This document shows, one piece after another, positions 40,201 through 51,462 of a stretch of DNA of 64,000 nucleotides (position 1 is the stretch's first letter; every line of letters starts with the position of its first letter). The stretch covers positions 1,798,001 to 1,862,000 of the forward strand of contig JAZARR010000230.1 of NCBI GenBank assembly GCA_037389465.1, written 5' to 3'. The DNA is from Baylisascaris procyonis. Lineage: Eukaryota > Nematoda > Chromadorea > Rhabditida > Ascarididae. The position numbers were made by a program, and so were the translations under genes. The notes beneath the pieces were generated by a model that saw only the letters and a list, made by a program, of their open reading frames with translations, was not told where the DNA came from and did not search any database.

Positions 40201-43200
40201 AAATTAGTCGAATTGAACCATAGAAATTTGCACTCCAACAAAAATCTTTTTAAAAAAACTATTAGGCATCCACTAGAAGATAACAACTAAGAATTCTTTA
40301 CATCCCACAACGATTGAGTGCTGCAATGGACAGAATTTGCCGAGAACGTTGGCACACTTGCTGCGAGCGGCGAACAGAGCTGAACTTCTGCCCCATATTG
40401 CATACCCACCACTACCGTACTCCGCACTCTCCAGACGAATATTAGCTCCCATTATAGAAACTGGAAAACTTGTAAAACAAACATGCCATTTTTTCCATTG
40501 TTCAACCGAGACTGTCAAATAATGTCCCCATGCAAAAATTCAACGTAATTGAAGGGGGGGGGAAGTGAGTTGCTGGATGGGCCGCCGTTCTGTGTAGTCT
40601 TTGAGCAGCGCATTACAGATGGCTCATCCAGCAAATGCACTTCCCCCGATTGAGCTGAAATTTTGCATTGGGACATTACATTCACATTCTATGTTAACGA
40701 TGAGAAAACTTGCACGTTTCTGTTTACAAGTTTTCGAGTTTCTGTGAGGACGTTAGTATTCGTTAGCAAAGTGCGGAGTACGGTAGCGATGCGTACGCAA
40801 TGGGGCGTAAGCTCAGCTCCGTTCGCGGTTCGCAGCCAGGCGCCATCGTTTTCTGCAGTTGTGCCAATAATCGTGCATTTCGACAAGATGCACGTTCCTA
40901 CTTCATAGTAATCCAATCAATCCCCTCCAACACCATCACCTTACCCTTCAATATTACCATGACAGGGGACCCGAAAAAATCCTTAATATTTGTTATTAAT
41001 TTAATCAAGCAAAGAACCACACAACGCTCCCCGATTGCTTCTGTTTTTAAGGAACGTTACCTCGATGAAATATTTCTGCCGATTGCTGCGCCTAGTATTG
41101 TGAGCGGATAGCCAACGCATAGCCAAAGCAATGCTAACGCTATCACAGTTGTATATGGTAATGCTTGTGTGGAATTATATGCCCATGAAATTGTGTTATT
41201 CAATGCCCATACTAAAAACATTGGCACTGTGAATAGACCGGTCGTCAAATTAACGTTCTTGATCCAATCTCTACCATCGAATTGACGATATTTACGTGCC
41301 GATACAAAACCTGATATGCCTGAAATGATACGCCTCCAATTTTTCTCTTTAATCCAATAGAAATTGGGCAAATCATTCACAATTGGTCGTACATAAGGTA
41401 TTATAAGCGATATCATAATCTCTATCACTCAATCCCACCTTTATTCCGAATTTAAAGTGGCCCATTATTGCAATCTGTTTTAGATGCAACGCTATCGCAT
41501 CCTTTTACGCTGAGAACTTTTTTCGTTGAATAGCAATTGCTCAAAAATCATAAGTGACCCCTTAGAATTATAAAAAAAAAACCAAATCATCGAACCAAAT
41601 CTATGGGAGCTTATTTCATTCCGATCAGTTAAATGCTCGCCTCTAAGATTGTTTTTTTTTAATTTAAAAGAAGGCATGTACCATTCTCCGTCATCGAGAT
41701 CATACTCTACAACGTTAATAATTCCTACTTCTATATAAAGTATTTATTGAAAATCTCCCATAATTGTGAATAAAAATATTACCACAAGTAGATGCATAGA
41801 AGATGACAACAAGCGTATTGAGTGCACCATGACGATGAACATTAATAACATTCGTTGAACCGAGCAATAGAATCAACATCGTTAAGAAAATAAACTGTGA
41901 GCCAACACCTTCAAATATTATTCATTTATTTCTCATTATCTCCCCTAAAGGCTATTTTCTATCGAAAAAAACATTACATCCATGAGACATTACACAAACA
42001 TAGACACCTTTCAAACTAGTACCCTCCCCTCCCCCGTAGAGTTATTTGCGTCTCAACATTAGATAAAGATAATGCATCTCAAACTGCTCTAACAAAACAC
42101 TATTCAAACAGAACAAAATGGAATCTATTGAAAATTATACTGCGCTTAAGTATGATAACCTCACTAGCATTCGGTCTAATCGATTTTATCACTTATCAAT
42201 GATAATCACTTAAGCATTTGTGTGTTAACACTAAATAGCTATTCAATGAAATGATTTAATTATCCTCTTTAAGCAAATATTCTTCTCCCGATCGTGCAAT
42301 AAATTCATTTCGTTATAGTTAATAAATGTGCTTAATAGTTCATCCCTCTTTTCCATTATAAGGTCATACCTCGTTTCTTCAAATAGCCTCATGTCGTCAA
42401 ATTAGTGAAAAATGAAGTCTGGAAATTCCTTTTTCACGTTTATTGCCCCCCCCCCGCCTCCATTAACTGAGAGATGTATTACAAAATATCAGCTCAAAGA
42501 CAGTAACAACTGCAGGAACTTTGCGCTATTCAGATAGTATGGATCGTTGACTATGTACTGCAGAGACGACCTTTTTTATGATGGAACGCAAACAGGGAAG
42601 GAAGAGCGAAGAAGAAAAACCGCTCCATTATGAGCATCTTTTATTCAAGGACGAAATATGCTTTCATGTTCAAAAACATGAGCGCCTTTTACACTACTCA
42701 TAAGAGATGTTGAGTGCACAAATATAAGTCTTCTTTAACTAAAATATCATTAATGAAATAAGTCAAAGATAATATGAAATGCAACATTAAAGAAGAAAAT
42801 AGAAATTTTAAAGACAACACACCAAGGATAGCGGCAAGGAGACTCGCATTGTTCGGTGTTCGGAAAACATCCATTGAGATCGTCTTCCAACCATTCTCCA
42901 AGAATAATTCATCCTCATTCACATCGTTGTAGCGATTCAAATCACGTCTCACCTAAATCCATATTTTTTATTGCCCTATGAAATGTGGTAGAATCCATCA
43001 ATGGCAAACAATGGTGGAAGATGGAGGGTAGCACTATTTCTTAGAAGCTTCTCTAGCAACATTTCGTCCTGTATTGATCGTCTATGTCGAGGAATTGTCT
43101 AAATAGCGGTCTTGAGGTAACACGAAAGACATAAGTAACACAAGCAATCCCCCCCCTCTACCCCAAAGAAAAAACCTCCACAAAGATGGAGGAATCCCAA

Positions 43201-46200
43201 GAAGCTTATCTCATGAACGAACGTAAGTTCGAGCAAATAAATTGGGATCGAAGTGAAGTGATATAAATGATACATAACGGCAAACAAAAATCTTACTACG
43301 GAAAGCAGAATAAATCCAACAAAAAAGACGAGCAATAGAACGAGTAATGCCGAATTCAACACCGACATCCATTGGATGCGTACCGTCCGAGGAGTGAAGA
43401 ACGCTTGTTTATCTTCCTCCTGACGAACTGTCTGCCTTAAAATGAACGCAGTTAGCGGCTTCATTATGCGGGTAGCTACTAGTCAATATCATAGCCCAGT
43501 TGGGTAACAAAAAATAGGAGAGTGGTCACTAGTCAATAAAGTGCATAAAATCAACTCACTCTCTTCTCTTCTCTTAGTATTGTTGCCTCCCAAATAAACC
43601 CGACTATCACTATCAGATTCTAGTCCATCAACGCGTTTAATAAAACTCTCATCTATTCTATTGATGAAGCAAGCAAAAATCAACAAAAAAAAAAAGATCG
43701 ATAGAAACTAGCATAAATATTGCATACGAATAAAGTGACAATAATTCAAATCGATTATCCTAGATCTATATCGGCCCGATCAATAACCTTTATCTATTTA
43801 TCGATGAAAAGTAATGTTCATTCCCGTATCGAAGTAGGGATCTATTATATCCGACATCACTCTTATATTTCAAAATTTATGAGATATCAAATATTTAACA
43901 AAAGAGAGAAGGATAAAGGTAAAAGATTAAATGCACAAGTAGAATGCAAAAAAAAAGAGAAAATACTTTGTTATCGCCCAACGAACGCTATAAAACCATT
44001 CGAGTTCATTTTTTTCGAATGTCGACATATCCCTTGCTGAGTCAACAATAGACTCTAATTTCACCGAAATTATCTGAAATTTGGCAATATTTTCCTTAGT
44101 TAGTCATTAGAGTACCATACAGTAATAAAAAGTCATATAAGTACCATACCGTAATAAAAAGTCATATAAGTAACATACCGTAAGAAAAGTCATATAAGGT
44201 ACCATACCGTAATAAAAAGTCATATAAGTACCATACCGTAATAAAAAGTCATATAAGTACCATACCGTAATAAAAATTAATATAAGTGCAATACCGTAAT
44301 AAAAAGTCATATAAGTACCATACCGTAATAAAAAGTGATAAAAGTACCATACAGTAATAAAAAGTCATATAAGTACCATACCGTAATAAAGAGTCATATA
44401 AGTACCATACCGTAATAAAAAGTCATATAAGTACCATACCGTAATAAAAAGTCATATAAGTACCATACCGTAATAAAAAGTCATATAAGTACCATACCGT
44501 AATAAAAAGTCATATAAGTACCATACCGTAATAGAAAGTCATATAAGTACCATACCGTAATAAAAAGTCATATAAGTATCACAGCGTAAAAAGTCCTCTC
44601 TTTCTCTCCCCCCCCCCTCCTCCTCTCTCGCTCTCCGATTGTTATTCCCTTGGTGGAAAACAATTACAATGACGAACAATGTGAAATAAACTTTAAAAAA
44701 AAAAGAAATTCAAGCAGTATAGATTTTTGTTTTGTATATGCCATATGCATACAAATAGTGGTTCAATAAAAATTATAAAGCTCTATCCGCAAAGAACAAC
44801 AACTGAAAAGATGGTAAATGGAAACGAGGTAAACATCGAAGAACACGAACCTCTTGAAGATCAGGATTATATTCAATATCAAAGGCGAAATTATTATACA
44901 GGAATAATTTATGCGAATGCGGGAAAGTATTCTGCTCATCAACATAACCCAAAAATGTTCGTACACGAAAATCATCTGAAAATAAAAGAAAATTTATAAA
45001 AAAATATTTCAGTATTGTTATCTTTTTAAATAATTCAAATAATACGTTCACTGATTAAGGATATCTTCGTATTTCTTTTAGAAGGCCATTCAGTTATGAT
45101 GACTTCCGCAATAATGATTCTCTTTCGCATTCAAAAATTTTAAAAATTCCACTAAAGATAGAAACGGATAACGACCATATTATATCTTAAACTTGAAAAA
45201 AAAAACGATTCTAAAAGATAAGAAGTAGATAAAAAGCATTTAAAAAGAAAAGGAATAACGGAAAGAAAAGTATCAATGAAATATGCAACTGTCAAATATG
45301 GCCATTTTTTTGGGCGTTATTAAACAACGAACGAAAAACAAACCAACGATCAATTCAATATAGAATTGCTCTTCGATAGCACGTTCGAGCATATTGAAAT
45401 CTGCTTCTGAGACCGTATATTTACCACATAATGTCTTTAATCCATCGTCAATTGCGAAATTGATTTTGAAATTCGATTCGGCGATTCGATCACCTTCAAG
45501 CACTTGTCCCAATGAAAGACTTTTATGGATCACCTGTAAAGTTATATTATCTTTTTCAGCATTAGCAAATAATCATTGAATTCTGTCACATCAATTTTCA
45601 GACAAAAATACTTCGAAATCAAATATACCACATTCTCAGATGAGCATAGTTGATCGTCCAATATTCAAAACATTTACATAACTAATAAGGAATAAGTCTA
45701 TCGTTTTCAGCAATTATTACCGCTATTTTTTTGTATCCCCTCTTCCCTATTCGCTAAATAATATGAGTAAATATCCCATAAACTAACGGACAACATCTAG
45801 GCGTATAGGTCTATAAGGTTACCACCTACAGATACGAAATTTATGAAGATTATTTAAATCCGCTCAGAGGTGATCCCCATTTGGCGGAGAGGAAAATTGT
45901 TTTGTGATTGTTGAGAGCTGAAGAAAAATCAATAAGAATTCTTCTTGTAAAAAACTCTCGTAAAGTATCTTAGTAATGAGGATATATCATCTGATTGAAC
46001 AAATATTTCAATGAAGAGTACTGCACAACTAATGACAGTAAAAAAAAATGATTTCAACGATATTTGCAACTTTCTATTTCATTGTTATATGCAAATATTT
46101 GAAAAACAAAACCGGTAAGGGAAAAACCAAACAAAACCTTTTCAGGACGACAGATTGGTAATTGATAGAAATGATATGTTTCATGGATATTCCCATAAGG

Positions 46201-46781
46201 ACCGACTTTATTCACATAAACAGGAACCTAAAATTAAATTTATCTCATTTAAAAAAAAAGAAAGAAAATTATTTCTTCTATACTAATATTTATATTTGAT
46301 TTTTAATCGTTCGTTTTATGAAGCAGAAAAAAATTTTTGTTGCCTTCTTTTTGTGCAAAAATTTCACATTTAACAAAATGAATAAAAAAAATTTTTGAAT
46401 TCAACAATAAATTCCAGTGAAATAAAATGCTTCCGGGCAATATCTAATTACCTGATTATAACATGAACGATGCCTTAAAAATCATTAGCCGTCGATTAAT
46501 ATTAAACTGAATAAGCGCCTAAACGATATAATTTAGTTGTCAATTATTAATTACATTAAAATTATTTGAATAAAATAAATAAAATAAAATGTAGAAAATG
46601 ATAAACTAACATTTCCTCCTTGTTTATATTTCGTTGCATACACACAATTGACGACTATAAGCGCAGATGATAAAAGCACAAAATACCATCGAAAGGACAC
46701 AACCGCCATTCGCCGTGAACGCTTGTTTGAATGACAACGTGGCGTTGCGTTCGATTGCTTTTCATGCTTACACCACATCAT
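28272..46781 (-). CDS. nonaspanin, TM9SF1 orthologue; 13 exons, about 642 aa
   Basis: Exons in transcript order: 46781-46611, 46227-46138, 45533-45344, 44975-44851, 44073-43967, 43657-43560, 43427-43297, 42952-42823, 41908-41783, 41319-41061, 40164-40057, 39645-39454, 28473-28272. All junctions are GT-AG and phases match. A signal peptide ([16 protein letters not shown]) precedes the lumenal domain: [46 protein letters not shown]. After about residue 275 come nine hydrophobic segments with family motifs [52 protein letters not shown] and [12 protein letters not shown]. The tail NVKTD keeps the KxD Golgi/endosome retention motif. TM9SF proteins are endosomal/Golgi membrane proteins implicated in cargo sorting and adhesion. 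Start choice: Met1 at 46781 gives a basic 24-residue leader; Met25 at 46709 fits a signal peptide better. Exon 6 adds an acidic lumenal insert (LESDSDSR). The exon 7 acceptor (after GCAGACAG) was chosen for phase. Confidence 0.95.
28555..30110. repeat. satellite array A in the last TM9SF1 intron (left arm of fold-back structure)
   Basis: Tandem, degenerate units built on TTACCCATGAAAGTGGGGAG followed by GGGAAAGATAACTAAACGTCCTTTTAAGAA. Full units are about 60 bp and a shorter variant omits the second half. G tracts of variable length interrupt it near 28885, 29145 and 29395. It is the reverse complement of the array at 31640-38850, and the homology continues beyond the repeats to about 30280. 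Confidence 0.95.
30528..30592. repeat. AAAT-type simple repeat
   Basis: Imperfect AAATAAATAAATAAAT run in the loop between the two satellite arms. Confidence 0.8.
30880..31400. repeat. palindromic MITE-like element, copy 1
   Basis: Two inverted arms of roughly 220-270 bases. The left arm carries CTACGAACCGCGAATGGG, then GCGTACGCACCACTACCGTA; the right arm carries their reverse complements (TACGGTAGTGGTGAGTACGC, then GTTCGCAGTTCGCAGC). The centre is near 31130. No coding capacity. It lies in the loop of the fold-back satellite structure. Confidence 0.8.
31640..38850. repeat. satellite array A-prime in the last TM9SF1 intron (right arm, inverted)
   Basis: About 7.2 kb of degenerate tandem units built on CCCCACTTTCATGGGTAATT and CTTAAAAGGACGTTTAGTTATCTTT, the reverse complement of the 28555-30110 array. 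Larger blocks recur inside it: matching stretches start near 34095, 36517 and 38269, and another block near 33415, 35751 and 37576, so a higher-order unit of about 1.7-2.4 kb was duplicated. Peptides such as [11 protein letters not shown] in its frames are by-products of the repeat. Confidence 0.95.
38862..39320. repeat. palindromic MITE-like element, copy 2
   Basis: Same family as 30880-31400: it starts with GCTGCGAACCGCAAACGGAC and ends with the inverted CTCCGTTCGCGGTTCGCGATC. It abuts the outer end of the long satellite array and lies about 130 bases from exon 12 of the TM9SF1-type gene. Confidence 0.75.
40320..40880. repeat. palindromic MITE-like element, copy 3
   Basis: Third copy, filling most of TM9SF1 intron 10 (40165-41060). 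The left arm has ACCACTACCGTACTCCGCAC and the right arm its counterpart GTGCGGAGTACGGTAGCGAT, followed by CTCCGTTCGCGGTTCGCAGC. An inner pair around 40510 and 40680 (AATGTCCCCATGCAAAA against its inverse) surrounds a short centre. Confidence 0.8.
44107..44590. repeat. 29-bp satellite in TM9SF1 intron 4
   Basis: About 16 copies of a 29-bp unit containing AAGTCATATAAGTACCATAC and CGTAATAA. Most copies are nearly identical, so the array is young or homogenised; a few units at the left edge carry indels. It occupies much of the 777-base intron between exons 4 and 5. Confidence 0.97.
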
Positions 46782-49700
46782 TCAATATGTATGCATGTAA
46801 CTACAATTGCTTTAAATTTGCATAAATAATTGTTTTTATCATGCACATTTTTGCATAATCACTTCGAATACAACTTAAATTTTGTTATTAAAATTAATAA
46901 AAAAAAGTCACTAAAATGTAAATTTTATTCTTATTTGAGGGAGATTTTCAAGAGGTAATATTACAGCATAGCTAAATGGAAAACAATGAAATGAGGAAAA
47001 TTAGACATCATTAAAGTCTCGATTGAACGACAATATGTAGTCAACAATCGTAAGATTAGATCAATGCGATGTAATCAACAATATTGATCAATAGCTGCGC
47101 TGTCAAAAAAAAAAAAAAGAAACTAGAGTCCATGCTGTAGATGGATCGAAGGTGGGCGGTGGGGAAAGAGGGTTGAACGGTGAGAGGATAAAGGGGAAAG
47201 TGATGTGGGCCGTTTGAGTAACTCTAATTTACCGATGTTTTGTCTTGCACGGCCAAACTTCTCTATTACATTCGTCCCCCCCCCCCCCCTCCTTTCCTTG
47301 GTTATCGATTTTAAGGGCAATCAGATTAGCTATCGAAGTTTGCAATTTTTTTAAGCACTATTTAAAACTTACTTCCTAGAAGTGCACCACGGTGAGGTCG
47401 TGCTTGTAAATATTTGCGCTTGTCTGAATATCTGTCTATCTGTTCGTGATAGTCGTTCCCCCTCTCCCCATCCCCCCCCCCCCCACTCATCACTGAAGCT
47501 AGAACTATAAAATTTAATCGGTACAATACGTATCCATTGCTTTTTTCTTCCGTAATTCATATTTCCCCATCAATTTCAAAAAAAAAGGATTTATAAATAT
47601 TTAAAGGTGCTAAAATATTTGCAAATACTTCCTGCAGGTGGGGTTTTCATTTATAATTACCGAGTAATCAAAAAAAAGACGATTCTTTTTTTCGAGGATT
47701 TGCAGTGGGTGGTCGAATCAATCAAAATATCAAATCAACATCTCGTAGATTTTTTATTTTTCGTTTATAATTATGAAATCACTCAATGAGATAAATAATA
47801 TATGCAAAAATGCATAAATATGACAAATCCTTTACAATGCTGATCCACTTGATTCTCTATGATAGGCAAAAATTCAGGGAATTGAAGAAAATATTTTCGA
47901 CTCTGAATTATCTCAAATCCCAAAATTTGTAATAAATTTGAGAAAAACATTTATAGAACCGTGAAAATTTTGGCGATAATACGCATGCGAACTTAAAACT
48001 TCGTAAGCGACATTAATAGATGATCGTATTTAGTGACAAAAAAGTTGCCAACATACTTACTCCCTTACCTATCGCCATATACCTATTCTCACCCATCAGC
48101 CGTACCTGTTCCCATCTAACATTCCTTCGTCAAATACTTCCATTCGTTACTCTATCTTTATTTATCAGCAAATCGGTTTTAATCTTCTTTTATACCATCT
48201 TACCTAGAGGATGTTTTTTTCTTCTATTAAGCTGTCAAGGTATCGTCGACTTTGACTTGCAAGATTTCACACCTTTTTTTTGAGTAGAATGTTACCTTCG
48301 CTCAAAAGACATTAGCATGCGTCTACAAACCCCTTCAGGTGTGATCTGAAGGTAGAATCTATATCTTAAGAACGTAGAGAGTAAGGTAAATCGGTAATCA
48401 CTATTTAATCGTAAGCGGCGCCACTATGACAATAAAATGGCAAGCGATAATATTTAATTTAAATGAAACTTATTTTTATCGATAAAAAAATATTTGGGCA
48501 TTAATAAAATAAACGAATTCGAAGAATTTAAGAGAAATAAGGAGTAATAAAAATAAGGAAAATAAAGAAGAAAATTGAAAAGAAAAACATAATATATTTG
48601 GGTTAATGAAACGTAGAGATGCTTATCACCCATCACAATGCTCAATTGCAGCTGAGCCCTCGATACAGTGACCTATTTGCGAGGAAATTCGAATCGAAAA
48701 TATCCTCTATTTGGCATCGACTTCTTTTTGTCGATATTATTCTGTTGGGCAACAATTGAACCATTACCCTAGATAACCTTTGCCTACTTCCCCCTTTCTC
48801 TACGTTATCGTAACACATCCCGCGCATAACCCCCTCCCCCCCCCCCCCGACCTTTTTTTAATTGGGACAGTTTGGTTTCCTGTGAAACTCAATATTATAA
48901 ATGAAGACTTCATCACATGTAATATGCCAATAATGGGTTATTAACTTTACTATTTGATGAAAAAAAAAAAAATAAAATAGAAAATTCTTGAAATGATTAT
49001 TGAAATTGTTGAATATTTGCATACGCTAAAAAATAAAGATGAGTCACATCTGAATGGATTTTGCATAACTTAATGAACGCATCGTTCTTAACACATCTAG
49101 AAACGCCTTTTGAGTTCAACCATAATCATTCACAAATAAATACATCTCTTCCGAATCGTTACACAATTTAAATATCCTTACAAATAATTACTAATTTCTT
49201 TTCGAAAAATTCATTAAATTTTATTTCCAGTTATGATTTCAAGATGACGGAAGCATTAAACATGAATCATTTCAGAAGGTACATATCGATCTCGTGGAAA
49301 CGACTTTGCTTGCAATGTCGAAATGCAATAACGCTAATCAACAGAGCTACCAAATGGCATCTTCATTGCTTCATTTCTCGTTTCTCGACATCAAATTCAA
49401 TTAAATTTAAATAAAACTTTTTGAAATATACAATAATTAGTAAATATTAGCATTTTACTGCCACAATAGTATAAGATAATTCAACAATAAAAACCATTTA
49501 GCACAATATGTATCGTTCTTAGATTTTCGTGATGGAAAACATTTCACATCGAAACACGTATCTATCTTATCGGCCTTTCGAAATCCCCTTCAATTTCCGA
49601 AATCCGGTTTAATTTCTTTTAACTTATCCATCCCCCCTCCCCATCTATTTAATTACTTTTACAAAAGAAATAAATCAAATCGACAGTAGAACATTCCAAA

Positions 49701-51462
49701 TAAAATTGCGCAATACAATTACATATGATGCGCTCGCATTAATTCCCATAGTTTAATCGGTAACCTGTCCTATCCGACCGACCTATATTTTTAAATTTGA
49801 GGCTCATATAATGAGTAAATCAGCAAATATATTAGATTTTATCATCTATCAAATAGATAAACCTGAGAGAAATCCTCAAAACTTTTAATTATTTATATAA
49901 TTCCAAAACAAATATAAAAAAAAAAAATTTAGCGATTTTTTTTCAGTGTTCAAGTCTAAACCTGCAAACTAAAGCGATCAAGCAATCAAAAACTATAAAA
50001 GACGATTATCATGATCAAACAAATAGCTATGAATATAAGGCGCTTTCCTATAGTCATTTGATGAAACGTGGATTTTATACCTTTAAATTACTTTGGTTTC
50101 AACGTTAAATAAACTTCTACAAAGGAACTTTTTTAAAAGAATTATCTAGGTATCTGCTTAAAATAAACGCTAACTAAAAAGCTAGCTCAATAAAATAAGA
50201 TACCAAACGTCTGATCTACCTTTTAAATAGACCTCCCAAGTTCCTCCCATTCAAAGATTCCCGCCACAGCGCTATTATATTGTTCACTCAAAAAATAACT
50301 TCAAAAAATTAAAAAAAAAAAATTCGATCTTTTTAAGTAAAAAAAAATTCTATAGACAATCACCGAACGTTAAAAGTATATATGTTAGTGAAAATAACAT
50401 ATTATTGGGATCAAAAATTTAAAAAAAAGGAAGGAAGGAATAAGCTTCATTTATCATAAAATCGACGCTTGAAAAGCACATCAAAATATAAAGTAGCAAT
50501 ATAATTATAATCGTTGATGTCATCTTCTTATAAGATCCAAATTTGTATGTCGATAACTGCTTTGATCCCTGAAATGAATACTCATATAGATCCAAAACTC
50601 ATAAATAATATGTCAAACAGGTCGATCAAAGATCAACAGAGAACGCAGACCCCTGTTTACAGGGGTCTTCTTATATATTCTCCACTAATCCACTTAAGTC
50701 AGTCGTTTCAATAAAAGTGCATTATGTGATTTGAGTGAAACTTCGATGCTTTAATATTTCATATACGTTTGAAATGATACCTATTCCTTTCCCACCCTCT
50801 TGTTATATTAAGTGATACGGAGGCAATGTAAACTACCCCTACCCTTGTAGACAATCTACCTGTTTCACCTGTATCAATATATACTCTCCATATGCAAATG
50901 TTAGTGTTCCCAAACAGATTATTCGTACTTAGATGAATTATTCGTACATAGAAAATGAACTGCAATCTAATTGGATATCCAACTTGAGTAATAACAGTGC
51001 AATACCTATTCCAATATTTTAAGTCAGTAACTGCCAAAAACTGAAGTTTTATATAACCTTGGATCAGCCTCCCAATTTGAACGTTACACTTCACCCAAAG
51101 GTAGGTGAGTGGATCGGAGAGAGGGAACAAATTCGAAGAAAAAAGGGAATTCTGCGAAATGGCAACTGCCGGGGACGAAAGAAGAGGTGGCAGTCGAAAT
51201 TAAGCAGACCGAGGTTAGAGTGTCGGACAGGAAGTGCCTCCGAAGAAGGTTAAGCTTGCGAGAAGGAATGACTTTTTGAGAACTCCCATCCTAAAAAATG
51301 TCAAATGAAAAGACTGCATTTAGAAGTAAGGAAGAGGGAGTGGATGGACAATATAATTACATTCATAGATTTACGAAATTTTCTGAAGAATAAAACAGCA
51401 ATTAAGAGCCCTCCAAAGTATGGCAATTCCAATGAAATAGATTTCAATATTGAACAGTTTGC
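46782..51462. other. intergenic region between the 4EHP and TM9SF1-type genes
   Basis: No recognised gene. The stretch is A-rich with C tracts near 47275, 47472 and 48833. A 56-codon plus-strand frame near 49240-49410 and a GC-richer patch near 51110-51270 look mildly coding-like, but I recognise neither. The right end should include the 4EHP 3' UTR. Confidence 0.35.

Noticed and set aside
44107..44310. Open frame with repeated MTFYYG peptide
   Set aside because: Product of the 29-bp satellite; it follows repeat periodicity and lies in an intron.
51059..51253. GC-richer Arg-rich frame downstream of the 4EHP gene
   Set aside because: Open in more than one frame, no recognised motif, and antisense to the probable 3' UTR.
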